Positions 9,945 to 19,413 of a DNA stretch of 64,000 bases are shown piece by piece. Both the position numbers and the translations under genes were made by a program. Source of the stretch: an uncultured Bacteroidota bacterium. GTDB lineage: Bacteria; Bacteroidota; Bacteroidia; Bacteroidales; VadinHA17. Numbering within the stretch: position 1 is the first letter of the stretch; every line of letters starts with the position of its first letter. The DNA is taken from assembly GCA_903844815.1 (NCBI GenBank), contig CAIMVD010000172.1, forward strand, positions 41,798 to 105,797, in the 5' to 3' direction. Under the pieces are notes generated by a model. It was not told where the DNA came from. It did no database searches and worked only from the letters and a program-made list of their open reading frames with translations.

Positions 9945-11519
9945 ATGACTAAAAAAATAACACAAAAAGATATTAACGATGCCGTCTGGAAGGCATGTGA
10001 TACGTTTCGCGGGAGCATAGACCCCAGTGTTTATAAGGATTATGTGCTTACCATGCTATTTGTAAAATATCTGAGTGATGTTCATGATGATAAATATGAA
10101 GCGTATTTGAAGAAATACAGCGACGACAAAGAACGCGCCGACCGGGCAATGAAGCACGAACGCTTTGTGGTACCCGAACACAGTCATTTTAACTATTTGT
10201 TCGACCATCGTAACGAACTTAATATAGGTGAGTTAATAGATATTGCATTGGAAGATCTGGTAGAAGCTAACCGTGACAAACTTTACAGCGAAGATGGCGC
10301 AGGGATATTCCAGAACATTAATTTCAACAGCAGTGTATTGGGCGATACAAGGGATAAGAATACAAGGTTGAAAAACCTTCTGCTCGATTTTAAGAAAGAT
10401 ACTTTAAATCTCAAGCCATCGCATCTGGAAGGCACTGATATTATTGGAGGCGCCTACATGTTCCTGATTGAAAACTTTGCAAGCGATGCCGGGAAAAAAG
10501 CAGGAGAATTCTTTACTCCGAAAGAAGTATCAACCCTTATTGCAAAACTTACCAGATCCTTACCCGGATCACGTATCTGCGACCCTACCTGTGGTTCAGC
10601 CTCTTTGCTGATTAAAGCCGGAGAAGAAGTTGGTTCAGATAATTTTTCACTCTATGGACAGGAAGCTAATGGTAGCACATGGGCGCTGGCAGTTATGAAT
10701 ATGTTTTTACATGGTTTTGATAATGCCACTATCCGATGGGGAGATACAATCCGAAACCCGAAACTAAAAGAAGGTGATGCTCTGATGAAGTTTGATACTG
10801 TAGTTGCTAATCCTCCTTTCTCCTTAGACAAGTGGGGAAAGAGTGACGATAAAGAGGAAAACAAATCCAGTGACAGCTTTGACCCGGAAACCGACAAGTA
10901 TAATCGCTTTTGGAGAGGCACACCATCTAAAAGCAAAGGAAACTGGGCATTTATCAGCCACATGATTGAAACAGCATACGAGGGCAAAGGTAAAGTTGGA
11001 GTAGTTGTACCACATGGAGTTTTATTCCGGGGTGCAAGCGAAGGGAAGATCAGGCAGAAGACGATCGAGGAAAATCTCCTTGAAGCAGTCATTGGATTAC
11101 CTGCAAACCTGTTTTTTGGAACCGGTATCCCGGCAGCGATCCTGATTTTCAACAGGGCACGAAAAGGTAAAGGGCAGGAACCTGTTCTGTTTATCGATGC
11201 CAGTAAACATTATGAGTCGGCAAAGAACCAAAACAGACTACGACCATCCGATATTGACCACATTGTGGATACTTACCGGAGATTTAATGAAGGGAAACTG
11301 GCTACCGGAATTATCGAGGATAAATTCAGCTTTGTTGCAACTTTCAATGAAATAAAGGAAAACGAATTCAACCTCAACATCCCCCGCTATGTGGATACTT
11401 TTGAAGAAGAAGAGGAAGTTGATATTGCAGGTGTCCAGACAGAGATTGAAAGGCTGGAGGTAGAATTGAAAACTGTGCAAGTGGAACTGAATGAGTATTT
11501 AAAAGAACTGCAGCAATGA
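9945..11519 (+). CDS. hsdM: Type I restriction-modification DNA methyltransferase subunit
   Basis: N6-adenine methyltransferase subunit that modifies host DNA and forms the core of the restriction complex. The 524-residue protein has the N-terminal HsdM helical domain (~1-150), then GEFFTPKEVSTLIAKL, SAM-binding motif I as DPTCGSASLLIKAGEE (~residues 208-223), and catalytic motif IV as VVANPPFSLDKW (~286-297). A coiled-coil tail (residues ~490-524, rich in E and K) is typical for docking with HsdS. It overlaps the RhuM-like gene by 4 bp. Confidence 0.95.
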   Translation: MTKKITQKDINDAVWKACDTFRGSIDPSVYKDYVLTMLFVKYLSDVHDDKYEAYLKKYSDDKERADRAMKHERFVVPEHSHFNYLFDHRNELNIGELIDIALEDLVEANRDKLYSEDGAGIFQNINFNSSVLGDTRDKNTRLKNLLLDFKKDTLNLKPSHLEGTDIIGGAYMFLIENFASDAGKKAGEFFTPKEVSTLIAKLTRSLPGSRICDPTCGSASLLIKAGEEVGSDNFSLYGQEANGSTWALAVMNMFLHGFDNATIRWGDTIRNPKLKEGDALMKFDTVVANPPFSLDKWGKSDDKEENKSSDSFDPETDKYNRFWRGTPSKSKGNWAFISHMIETAYEGKGKVGVVVPHGVLFRGASEGKIRQKTIEENLLEAVIGLPANLFFGTGIPAAILIFNRARKGKGQEPVLFIDASKHYESAKNQNRLRPSDIDHIVDTYRRFNEGKLATGIIEDKFSFVATFNEIKENEFNLNIPRYVDTFEEEEEVDIAGVQTEIERLEVELKTVQVELNEYLKELQQ

Positions 11520-12517
11520 AAAATCAAAAAGCTGAAATACTGATTTATCAATCCAAGGACGGAACAACAAAGATTGATGTAAAACTGGAAAATGAAACTA
11601 TATGGCTCAGTCAATATCAGATGGCTGAGTTGTTTCAAACAGACAGGACTTCGATAGCTAAACACATAAAAAACATCATTGAAACAGGCGAATTGACAGA
11701 AGAAGCAACTTGTGCAAAAATTGCACAAGTTCAAAAAGAAGGTAATCGCAAAGTAACAAGGGAAATACTTTATTACAATCTCGATATGATTATTTCAGTA
11801 GGTTATCGTGTGAAATCACATGTAGCTACACATTTCAGGATATGGGCAACACAACGATTGAAGGAGTATATCATAAAAGGATTTGTGATGGATGATGAAC
11901 GGTTAAAAGAAGCAAGAAACTATTATTTTGATGAACTTCTTGCCCGTATCCGTGACATTCGCAGCAGCGAAAAGGTCTTTTACCGTAAAGTATGCGAAAT
12001 ATATGCTACCAGTATTGACTATGAACCAACCACAGAAATGACTCAACAATTTTTTGCCACTGTCCAGAATAAATTTCACTGGGCAATTCATGCACACACT
12101 GCCGCTGACCTGATTATACTTAGGGCAAACGCCGCAAGTCCATTAATGGGTTTAACCAATTTCCCGGGCAGTGAAATAAAAAAGCAGGATGTGGTTATTG
12201 CGAAAAATTATTTAAATGAAGATGAATTGAACCAACTAAACCGCATTGTAAACCAATACCTGGAATTTGCCGAACTTCAGGCTCTGCAACGCAAACCCAT
12301 GTACATGAAAGATTGGGTAGCCAAACTGGATGCGTTTCTCACTTTAAACGACCGTGATATTTTAAATCACACCGGAAAAACCTCACACGAAGCGGCAGAA
12401 ACATTTGCTTTTGGTGAATATGAAAAATACAAAGCAGCAGAAATAACAAGACTGGAACAATCCGAAGACCATTTAGATAAAGCGATTAAACAGTTAGATG
12501 CAAAAAAGAAAAAATGA
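11516..12517 (+). CDS. rhuM: RhuM-family protein
   Basis: The 333-residue product matches the RhuM (virulence RhuM/YdhG-like) family: N-terminal part EILIYQSKDGTTKIDVKLENE cut short here, then WLSQYQMAELFQTDRTSIAKHI, which looks like a helix-turn-helix (residues ~29-50), NLDMIISVGYRV, and FRIWATQRLKEYIIKGFVMDDERL. A long C-terminal alpha-helical part follows. RhuM genes often sit inside type I restriction loci, but their biochemical role is not established. The start codon overlaps the hsdM stop (ATGA), so it is translated with hsdM and is probably part of the defence unit rather than a passenger. Confidence 0.85.
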   Translation: MKNQKAEILIYQSKDGTTKIDVKLENETIWLSQYQMAELFQTDRTSIAKHIKNIIETGELTEEATCAKIAQVQKEGNRKVTREILYYNLDMIISVGYRVKSHVATHFRIWATQRLKEYIIKGFVMDDERLKEARNYYFDELLARIRDIRSSEKVFYRKVCEIYATSIDYEPTTEMTQQFFATVQNKFHWAIHAHTAADLIILRANAASPLMGLTNFPGSEIKKQDVVIAKNYLNEDELNQLNRIVNQYLEFAELQALQRKPMYMKDWVAKLDAFLTLNDRDILNHTGKTSHEAAETFAFGEYEKYKAAEITRLEQSEDHLDKAIKQLDAKKKK

Positions 12518-12550
12518 AATTACAATATGCCTCCGACTTTTAAAACATGA

Positions 12551-13714
12551 ATGATGAACACTAACAAAACAACATATAAAGACTCGCCACTCGGCAAAAT
12601 TCCTGGTGATTGGGAGGTGAAACGCTTAGGAGAAATATGCACAACATTTAAGAGTGGATATGGAATTACGTCAGAAGAAATAAATGCAATTGGGGAGTAT
12701 GCAGTATATGGCGGAAATGGCTTAAGAGGGTACACTAATAAATTTACTCATGAAGGAAATTACTTCCTTATCGGTAGACAGGGTGCATTGTGTGGAAATA
12801 TAGTAAGTGTTATAGGAAGAAACTATATTTCAGAGCATGCAATTGCTGTCCAGACAAATGATAAAAATTATAATTCATTCCTTGCCTACAAACTTGATTT
12901 TCTGAATTTAAATAGACTATCTGAATCTTCAGCCCAGCCTGGGTTGTCTGTGGAAAAACTGATTAGGATTAAAATAACGCTTCCCCCCCTCCCCGAACAA
13001 AAAGCCATTGCCCATGTCCTTGGTCTGATTGACTCGGCCATCAACACAAACAACCAGCTAGTCGCGAAAAAAGAATTGCAAAAAAAATGGCTGATGCAGG
13101 TTTTATTGACTCGGGAAAAAAGGTTGAAAGGGTTCGGTTCTGAGTGGGAAGAACATAAAATTTCTCAATTAGGTCAAATTGTTACTGGAAATACACCTAG
13201 TATGTCAAAACCTGAATATTATGGAGACAAATATTGTTGGGCAACGGCATTTGATTTTAAGGGTGTTTATATTGATGAAACAGACATTAAACTATCAGAG
13301 GAAGGGAAAAATGTTGCACGTATTGTTCCCAGAGGTTCAATACTCGTTACATGTATTGCTTCAATTGGGAAAAATGCCATAGCAAATGTTGAAATGGCAT
13401 TCAATCAGCAAATAAATGCAATTGTTCCAAATGAAAATTTCTATTCTGAATTCATTTATTATATGATTGAAAATTCATTACATAAGTTAAAAGAAGTTGC
13501 AGGTGCTGGGGCTGTAACAATAATAAATAAATCCAATTTTGAAACCATAAAATTGAAATTTCCATTGATTGAAGAGCAAACCGCAATTGCCCGGGTGTTA
13601 CAAACAGCCGACAAAGAAATCCTACTACTCAAAACCAAAACAGAAAGACTCAGGGAGCAGAAAAAGGGGTTGATGCAGGTGTTGCTGACGGGGAAGAAGA
13701 GATTGGCGATATAG
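12551..13714 (+). CDS. hsdS: Type I restriction specificity subunit (two target-recognition domains)
   Basis: The 387-residue HsdS has a complete bipartite build. TRD1 covers ~15-150 (PGDWEVKRLGEICTTFKSGYG). A conserved helical region follows (EQKAIAHVLGLIDSAI, then KKWLMQVLLTREKRL at ~175-192). TRD2 covers ~195-345, and a second copy of the helical region ends the protein (EEQTAIARVLQTADKEI, then KKGLMQVLLTGKKRL). The two helical segments are near repeats at the protein level, as expected for S subunits. Two ATGs in tandem open the gene (12551 and 12554). Only 4 bp after its stop begins a decayed transposase fragment, so the original downstream neighbour has probably been displaced. Confidence 0.93.
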   Translation: MMNTNKTTYKDSPLGKIPGDWEVKRLGEICTTFKSGYGITSEEINAIGEYAVYGGNGLRGYTNKFTHEGNYFLIGRQGALCGNIVSVIGRNYISEHAIAVQTNDKNYNSFLAYKLDFLNLNRLSESSAQPGLSVEKLIRIKITLPPLPEQKAIAHVLGLIDSAINTNNQLVAKKELQKKWLMQVLLTREKRLKGFGSEWEEHKISQLGQIVTGNTPSMSKPEYYGDKYCWATAFDFKGVYIDETDIKLSEEGKNVARIVPRGSILVTCIASIGKNAIANVEMAFNQQINAIVPNENFYSEFIYYMIENSLHKLKEVAGAGAVTIINKSNFETIKLKFPLIEEQTAIARVLQTADKEILLLKTKTERLREQKKGLMQVLLTGKKRLAI

Positions 13715-14009
13715 AATAGATGTTGTTTTAAATGAACATATTATTATGCCAAATCATTTTCATGGTATAATCGAATTAAACCAGGTTGATCCCATATCCA
13801 ACCTGGTTGCGACGATTGTAGGGACACGACATGTCGTGTCCCTAAATGATAATGCCGGTATATCCGTAGGGACACGACATGTCGTGTCCCTACCCGATAA
13901 TTCGGAATCGTCCGTAGGGCCATCACATGTGATGGCCCCAACCGATAATCCCGAAACACGCGTACGGCCATCACATGTGATGGCCCAACAATGGATCTTA
14001 TGCAGGTAA
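13715..14009 (+). pseudogene. Truncated RAYT (REP-associated tyrosine transposase) fragment with palindrome array
   Basis: The frame from 13719 reads DVVLNEHIIMPNHFHGIIELN, matching the middle of the intact RAYT at 14029 (VVLHEYIIMPNHVHGIIELN) including the HUH motif. The N-terminal third and the C-terminal tyrosine region are missing; the frame ends at 14009 after four 16-residue repeats such as VGTRHVVSLPDNSESS and VGPSHVMAPTDNPETR. It is therefore a partial duplicate of the next gene, joined directly to the end of hsdS. No start codon gives a working protein; the longest ATG reading (13746) encodes 87 residues. It may still serve as a reservoir of palindromes for the intact transposase. 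Confidence 0.8.
13819..13985. repeat. 48-bp tandem array of four palindromes (copy 1)
   Basis: Four palindromes start exactly 48 bp apart (aligned GGG positions 13821, 13869, 13917, 13965). Units 1 and 2 are class A, arm GGGACACGACA with TGTCGTGTCCC, extended in unit 2 to a 28-bp perfect palindrome (13866-13893). Units 3 and 4 are class B, arm GGGCCATCACA with TGTGATGGCCC (unit 4 is 20 bp, 13966-13985). The spacers resemble CCCGATAATTCGGAA. All units stay in the same reading frame. Confidence 0.9.
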
Positions 14010-14028
14010 TATTATAAACAAGAATAAT

Positions 14029-14694
14029 ATGAATAATTACAATCCAAATTTACACCACCGTAAATCAATCCGCCTGAAAGGATATGATTATTCTCAGGAA
14101 GGATTGTATTTCATTACCGTATGCATTCATAATCGAAAATGTCTGTTTGGGGAAATTTTTGGCGCTGACATGGTATGGGTTAAAAATTTTCAACCCCCAC
14201 AGGAAATGATATTGAATGACGTAGGGAAAATTGCAAACGACTGCTGGTTGGAAATCCCAAAACATTTCCCTAATGTTGTTTTACATGAATATATTATTAT
14301 GCCAAATCATGTACATGGGATAATCGAATTAAATCGGGTTGAATCTGTAGGGACACGACATGTCGTGTCCCTACCCGATAATTCGGAAACATCCGTAGGG
14401 CCATCACATGTGATGTCCCTACCCGATGATACCGATAATATAATACGACCATCACATGTGATGGCCCGACAAAACCAATTTTCAAAACCAATTCCGGGTT
14501 CCATTTCTGTCATAATTCAACAATACAAATCATCTGTTACACGATTTGTCAAAAAAAACAATATTTCGCATTTCAAATGGCAATCACGATTTTATGAACA
14601 TATTATTCGAAATGAACAATCCCGTCAACAGATTACTGATTACATAATCAATAACCCAAAGAATTGGCAAGATGATGATTTTTTCAACTACTGA
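14029..14694 (+). CDS. RAYT: REP-associated tyrosine transposase (Y1, IS200-like fold)
   Basis: Single-strand DNA transposase of the Y1/HUH family that recognises palindromic REP sequences. The 221-residue protein has the RAYT N-terminal signature SIRLKGYDYSQEGLYFITVCIHNR (split here: residues ~13-36), the HUH motif in IIMPNHVHGIIEL (~88-100), and the C-terminal region FKWQSRFYEHIIRNEQS (~183-199) with the candidate catalytic tyrosine. Between the HUH motif and the tyrosine helix lies an insert of about 48 residues built from 16-residue repeats encoded by palindromes. It is intact from ATG to TGA and sits between hsdS and a SEC-C gene inside the restriction locus. Both family and activity are plausible; activity with the insert is an inference. 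Confidence 0.88.
   Translation: MNNYNPNLHHRKSIRLKGYDYSQEGLYFITVCIHNRKCLFGEIFGADMVWVKNFQPPQEMILNDVGKIANDCWLEIPKHFPNVVLHEYIIMPNHVHGIIELNRVESVGTRHVVSLPDNSETSVGPSHVMSLPDDTDNIIRPSHVMARQNQFSKPIPGSISVIIQQYKSSVTRFVKKNNISHFKWQSRFYEHIIRNEQSRQQITDYIINNPKNWQDDDFFNY
14347..14466. repeat. 48-bp tandem array of three palindromes inside the intact RAYT (copy 2)
   Basis: Three units at 48-bp spacing (aligned GGG at 14350 and 14398, third at 14446). Unit 1 is class A, a perfect 28-bp palindrome (14347-14374). Unit 2 is class B with one mismatch (14398-14419). Unit 3 is class B, with a perfect core CCATCACA/TGTGATGG (14449-14464). They encode VGTRHVVSLPDNSETS and VGPSHVMSLPDD-type peptides without breaking the frame. 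Confidence 0.9.
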
Positions 14695-14740
14695 TAACCA
14701 TAATAAAAAAACGTAAAATCACCTTCAAATAGTTCAAATC

Positions 14741-16165
14741 ATGGTGCAAACAATTAACTGGTACGAGAAAGATTCAGACGAAATTTATGATCATTTCAAC
14801 AGTCTGAGGTGGGAAGATGCATATCTCTTCCTCAGCGATATGTTGAAAAATAACCCGGATGCTCCTATTTTCTGGATAGATTTATTAGCTGATCTTGAGG
14901 AATATATGCTCGGAAACGGGATGGCCAAGGAGGTGATTGAATTTATTGACCTCTACAGAATCACTTTCCCGGGTGCATATGAAAACGAATACCAGTACAT
15001 AGAACTGGAACTGATCCCACATTTGTTTTATCTTGAGGATATTGATACTTTAAAAAAGAGAATTGAGATTTTAAAATGTAATCCGGTGGAAGGAATCGAC
15101 ACCGTTTCAAAGGAGCTGCTGTTTAAACTGATTTATCATGGTTTTTCTGACCTCGCCGTAGAATATTCACAGGTAGTGTGGAAACCCCTGTCTGAAGCAG
15201 AGGACCTTATTGGTCATCCGGAGAATGACTTTTGCATTTCAATCTATCTCAATGAGCTCGAAAACCGCTATCATAGCATTCAAAAAGGAGAAACTATAAA
15301 CGCGGAGCTTCTCAGAAAGGAGATGGAGGTATATGGCTTTGATGATGATATTGAGGTTTTTCAGGATGTCATTTCCAGATTATCTGAAGATATCAATATG
15401 TCTAAGACAATGCACGCTGATTTCAGGAATATAAAGGATTATCTCTTGTTCCTTAATATTCAATTTGTTAAATATATGAAGGATGAATATAATTTGCCTT
15501 TCATACTCTCAGACAGATTCTTCAATCTTCTTCAGAAACCTGAATTATTCGGTAGGGTTGATACAGAAAAGGGATTCCTCTATATTCCTTATCCGGTGCT
15601 ATCAGAACATTATGATCGCCAGTATGATAATATATTCCATATGAATCTGGTTGAAATTTTCGGAAAAGTTTTCGGATTAAAATATGTATACCATTTTTTC
15701 CATGTTCACAATTTTATTGATGATAACTTCTACAAAAAAATGAGTGAAAACATCCATTTTCTGGAATACGAGTTCATGGTTAACAGCAGGGAATCGCTGT
15801 GGCAAATGATGTTTGTTTTTGATTGGCCTCGGCTTTTTGCTAAGGATATTTACCGGATGCAAATATTTTCAGATACTTACAGGTATAACATTGATGAAAA
15901 GGTTGCAGAAAACCTCAAAAATTACCTGAAAATATTCATTGTTCCGGAAAGGATTCAATCCGAAATAGATATTCATAATAATTTGAAAAAAGAATCGGGT
16001 TTAGATTATGTTCCTGAAAATGATGTTGAATCTGATTATGGGTTTCCAGATCCCGAACTACCAATAGTGAATCCCGGTCCTAAAATTGGCAGAAATGATC
16101 CCTGTCCATGCGGTAGTGGTAAAAAATATAAGAAATGTTGTCTTGATAAGCCAGTTAATCAATAA
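14741..16165 (+). CDS. SEC-C motif protein of unknown function
   Basis: The 474-residue protein ends in a SEC-C zinc-binding motif, [19 protein letters not shown] (residues ~449-467), the Cys-rich tail also found on SecA and on many stand-alone proteins. Residues 1-440 are acidic, mostly helical by composition, and not recognised. There is no signal peptide or membrane segment, so it is probably cytosolic. It lies between the RAYT gene and hsdR, 8 bp before hsdR, on the same strand. That spacing suggests co-transcription with the restriction genes, but a defence role is only inferred from position. Confidence 0.75.
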   Translation: MVQTINWYEKDSDEIYDHFNSLRWEDAYLFLSDMLKNNPDAPIFWIDLLADLEEYMLGNGMAKEVIEFIDLYRITFPGAYENEYQYIELELIPHLFYLEDIDTLKKRIEILKCNPVEGIDTVSKELLFKLIYHGFSDLAVEYSQVVWKPLSEAEDLIGHPENDFCISIYLNELENRYHSIQKGETINAELLRKEMEVYGFDDDIEVFQDVISRLSEDINMSKTMHADFRNIKDYLLFLNIQFVKYMKDEYNLPFILSDRFFNLLQKPELFGRVDTEKGFLYIPYPVLSEHYDRQYDNIFHMNLVEIFGKVFGLKYVYHFFHVHNFIDDNFYKKMSENIHFLEYEFMVNSRESLWQMMFVFDWPRLFAKDIYRMQIFSDTYRYNIDEKVAENLKNYLKIFIVPERIQSEIDIHNNLKKESGLDYVPENDVESDYGFPDPELPIVNPGPKIGRNDPCPCGSGKKYKKCCLDKPVNQ

Positions 16166-16173
16166 AAAATAGT

Positions 16174-19100
16174 ATGGAAACTCCCAGTTTCAAAGAAGAC
16201 CATATAAGCCAGATCCCCGCCCTGCAAATGCTTCAAAAGCTGGGTTATAAATATTTGAGTCCGACAGAAACGGAGAAACTACGTGGAGGTAAAACCAGTA
16301 ACGTTCTGCTTGATGATATTCTGCGGAAACAGCTGAAAGAGATCAACTCAGATAAAAGAATCAGCTCAACAAAGACAACTTACATAAGCGATGCCAACAT
16401 CGAAAACGGAATTAGGGCACTTAAGGAATTGCCAATGAACGAAGGTTATATCGCTGCCTGCGAAACTGTTTACGACCTTATTACACTGGGAAAAGCCTTT
16501 GAACAGAATTTCGACGGAGACAAAAAAAGCATCACACTTCAATACATTGACTGGAACCCTGATACCTTTTTAACCAATAACGTTTTTCATGTAACCGAAG
16601 AATACAGCGTAATGCGCAGTGCCAGCAAAGAGCATTATCGTCCCGATCTGGTATTGTTCGTGAATGGCATTCCTGTTTGTGTAATTGAGTGCAAACGGCC
16701 TGATATAAAAGAGCCACTGTCGCAGGCAATCAGCCAGCATCTTCGCAGCCAACAGGAGGATGGAATTCGTGCTCTTTATGTTTATACTCAGGTTATTATG
16801 AGTGTTGCTACTCAGGAAGCCTCTTATGCAACCAACGCTACACCTGATAAATTCTGGTCGAAATGGGAAGAAAAATTTACAATTGCCGCAGAGGAGGAAA
16901 AATACATAAGCGAATTACAGGAAATTAAGAACAGGCCGTTAAGTACAGATCAGAAAGAGAAGCTGTTCAGTGAACGGTTCAAATATGTACGGCAATATTT
17001 TGATAATCTGGAAACAGAAAATGTTCTTCCGACTATTCAGGATAAATATCTGTTCGGGTTATGCCGGCCCGAAAGGTTGATGGATATTATTTTCAACTTC
17101 ATCCTGTTCGATGATGGCGAGAAAAAAATTGCCCGTTACCAGCAGTTTTTTGCAATAAAAAAATCAATGAAACGTGTACTTCTGTTTAAGGATGGAAGAA
17201 GACAAGGCGGAGTTATCTGGCACACTCAGGGCAGTGGAAAATCACTTACAATGGTATTACTTGCCCAGGCAATAGCAATGGAAAAATCAATACGAAATCC
17301 TAAAATAGTACTTGTTACCGACAGAACTGATCTTGACGATCAGATTACAGGCACATTCAGGAAGTGCGGGAAGTTCGTTGAGAATGCGACAACCGGACAA
17401 AGATTGGTTGAACTGTTGGAAAGTAAAAGTGATGCAGTCGTTACCACAATCATAAATAAGTTTGTGGCTGCAATGAAAAAAATAACCATGCCACTACAGA
17501 GCCACGATATTTTCGTTCTTGTGGATGAAGGTCACCGGACCCAGCATGGAACGTTTAACATCGAGATGCAAAAGACTTTACCCAATGCCTGCTTCATTGC
17601 AATGACCGGAACCCCGCTTTTTAAAAGAGATAAAAGTACTGCTGCAAAATTCGGGGGTATTATTGACGCTTACACAGTCGATCAGGCTGTTAAGGACAAG
17701 GCTGTGGTGCCATTATTATACGAAGGAAGGTTGCCAAGGCAAATTGTGAATGCAAGTCCGCTGGATACTTTCTTTGAGATGGTTTCAGAACCCTTAACTG
17801 ATTATCAAAAAGCAGATTTCAAGAAGAAATTCAGTCGGGCAGACCAGCTTAACGGGGCTGAACAAAAAATATATGCAACAGCATGGAACATAAGTCTACA
17901 TTTCAGGGATAACTGGCAGGGTACTCCTTTCAAGGCACAACTTGTTTGCGACAAGAAAATAAATGCAATACGCTATAAGGAATTTCTGGATGAAATTGGA
18001 ATTGTATCCACCGAGGTTCTGATATCTCCACTAGATGAAAGGGAGGGAGAAGATAGCGCCTACGAAAAATCTACAGAAAGAGAAAATCGCTTCTGGAAAA
18101 AGATGATGGACGAACATGGTAATCCAAAAAAGTACGAAAAAAATATAATAAGCCGCTTCAAAAAACAGGATCATCCTGAAATAATCATTGTTGTAGATAA
18201 GTTGCTTACCGGTTTTGATGTGCCAAGGAATACTATTCTTTACCTGACGCGAAATCTGACAGGACATAAACTTCTACAGGCAATTGCCAGGGTGAACAGG
18301 ATATATTCCGATAAAGAATTCGGATATATTATAGACTATTATGGTGTTATTGAAAATCTTGACGATGCTTTGCAAATATATTCTTCATTTGAGGATTTTG
18401 ACGATGATGATCTGAAAGGAACACTCACAATAATCGCTGATGAGATTAGGAAATTACCTCAGAAACATTCAGAGTTGTGGGATCTTTTCAAAACCGTAAA
18501 AAACAAACGTGATGCAGAAGCATACCAGTTATTGCTGAAGGATGAGGCTGTCAGGGTTCTGTTTTATGAAAAGCTGGCTGCATTCGCAAAGAGTCTGAAA
18601 CTTGCTCTGTCATCTGTTCAGTTTTATAAAGTGGTTGATGTAAAAACGGTCGCCCGGTATAAGGAAGATCTTACAATGTTTCTTAAACTTCGTAAGGCAG
18701 TTGTTGAAAGGTATTCTGATGAAATTGACTACAAACAATTCGAAGGGCAGATCCAGAAACTTATTGATGCACATATCACAACTGACAAGGTTGAAGTGAT
18801 TACTGAATTGGTAAATATTTTCGAAAAGGATAAATTTCAGGAAGAGGTAGAAAGAACAACAGGTAAAGCTGCAAAAGCAGATAAGATTGCGAGCAGAACT
18901 GCAAAACACATCTCAGAGAAAATGGAGGAAGACCCGGCTTTTTATAAAAAGTTTTCACAGATGTTGCAGGAAACAATTTCCGAATATGAAGCCAATCGCA
19001 TCAATGAAACAATTTACTTAAACAGGGTAAAGGAAATCATGAACAATGTTTTGGATCACACCGATAGTGATATTCCTGAAGCCTTAAAAGATAAAGATGT

Positions 19101-19413
19101 AGCAAAAGCATTTTATGGTCTCTGTGTAGAGTCTCTGAGTGATAAAATTCAGGATGAAATTGTACGGAGAGAAATTTCGGCCAGGGCTGCCCTGAATATT
19201 GATGAGCTTATTCAAAAAGCTGTTATGGATAATAAAAAACCTATAATTGACTGGCAGTATAAAACAAATATTACCGGAAAACTGCAAATCGAAATAGGCG
19301 ACTATTTAATTGATGAGGTGAGAGACAAATATCATCTCAGCCTTACATTTGGAGACATGGATGAAATTGCAAACAGGTGCATTGAAGTTGCTAAAATCAG
19401 ATACAGGCAATGA
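16174..19413 (+). CDS. hsdR: Type I restriction endonuclease subunit R
   Basis: Motor and nuclease subunit that translocates and cuts unmodified DNA. The 1079-residue protein has the N-terminal nuclease PD-(D/E)xK core (YRPDLVLFVNGIPVCVIECKRP, residues ~149-170). The SF2 translocase follows: Walker A as HTQGSGKSLTMVLLA (~350-364), DEGH box in VLVDEGHRTQHG (~448-459), motif III AMTGTPLF, and motif VI-like LLQAIARVNRIYSDKEFGY (~700-718). The C-terminal ~350 residues are helical and would bind HsdM/HsdS. Length and motif order are complete, so restriction activity is plausible. The stop overlaps the metalloprotease start by 4 bp. Confidence 0.96.
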   Translation: METPSFKEDHISQIPALQMLQKLGYKYLSPTETEKLRGGKTSNVLLDDILRKQLKEINSDKRISSTKTTYISDANIENGIRALKELPMNEGYIAACETVYDLITLGKAFEQNFDGDKKSITLQYIDWNPDTFLTNNVFHVTEEYSVMRSASKEHYRPDLVLFVNGIPVCVIECKRPDIKEPLSQAISQHLRSQQEDGIRALYVYTQVIMSVATQEASYATNATPDKFWSKWEEKFTIAAEEEKYISELQEIKNRPLSTDQKEKLFSERFKYVRQYFDNLETENVLPTIQDKYLFGLCRPERLMDIIFNFILFDDGEKKIARYQQFFAIKKSMKRVLLFKDGRRQGGVIWHTQGSGKSLTMVLLAQAIAMEKSIRNPKIVLVTDRTDLDDQITGTFRKCGKFVENATTGQRLVELLESKSDAVVTTIINKFVAAMKKITMPLQSHDIFVLVDEGHRTQHGTFNIEMQKTLPNACFIAMTGTPLFKRDKSTAAKFGGIIDAYTVDQAVKDKAVVPLLYEGRLPRQIVNASPLDTFFEMVSEPLTDYQKADFKKKFSRADQLNGAEQKIYATAWNISLHFRDNWQGTPFKAQLVCDKKINAIRYKEFLDEIGIVSTEVLISPLDEREGEDSAYEKSTERENRFWKKMMDEHGNPKKYEKNIISRFKKQDHPEIIIVVDKLLTGFDVPRNTILYLTRNLTGHKLLQAIARVNRIYSDKEFGYIIDYYGVIENLDDALQIYSSFEDFDDDDLKGTLTIIADEIRKLPQKHSELWDLFKTVKNKRDAEAYQLLLKDEAVRVLFYEKLAAFAKSLKLALSSVQFYKVVDVKTVARYKEDLTMFLKLRKAVVERYSDEIDYKQFEGQIQKLIDAHITTDKVEVITELVNIFEKDKFQEEVERTTGKAAKADKIASRTAKHISEKMEEDPAFYKKFSQMLQETISEYEANRINETIYLNRVKEIMNNVLDHTDSDIPEALKDKDVAKAFYGLCVESLSDKIQDEIVRREISARAALNIDELIQKAVMDNKKPIIDWQYKTNITGKLQIEIGDYLIDEVRDKYHLSLTFGDMDEIANRCIEVAKIRYRQ

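Noticed and set aside
9373..13714. Phase-variable inversion between the two hsdS genes
   Set aside because: No inverted repeat long enough was seen between them, both genes point the same way, and no recombinase gene is nearby; the RAYT is not an invertase.
13744..13974. Minus-strand ORF over the first palindrome array, with VGTRHVVSL-like repeats
   Set aside because: Palindromes read the same on both strands, so the open frame is a mirror of the plus-strand fragment; no independent start or family.
13819..14466. CRISPR-like array, because of regular 48-bp spacing
   Set aside because: The spacers are also repeats, the units are perfect palindromes, they lie inside a transposase frame, and no cas gene is present.
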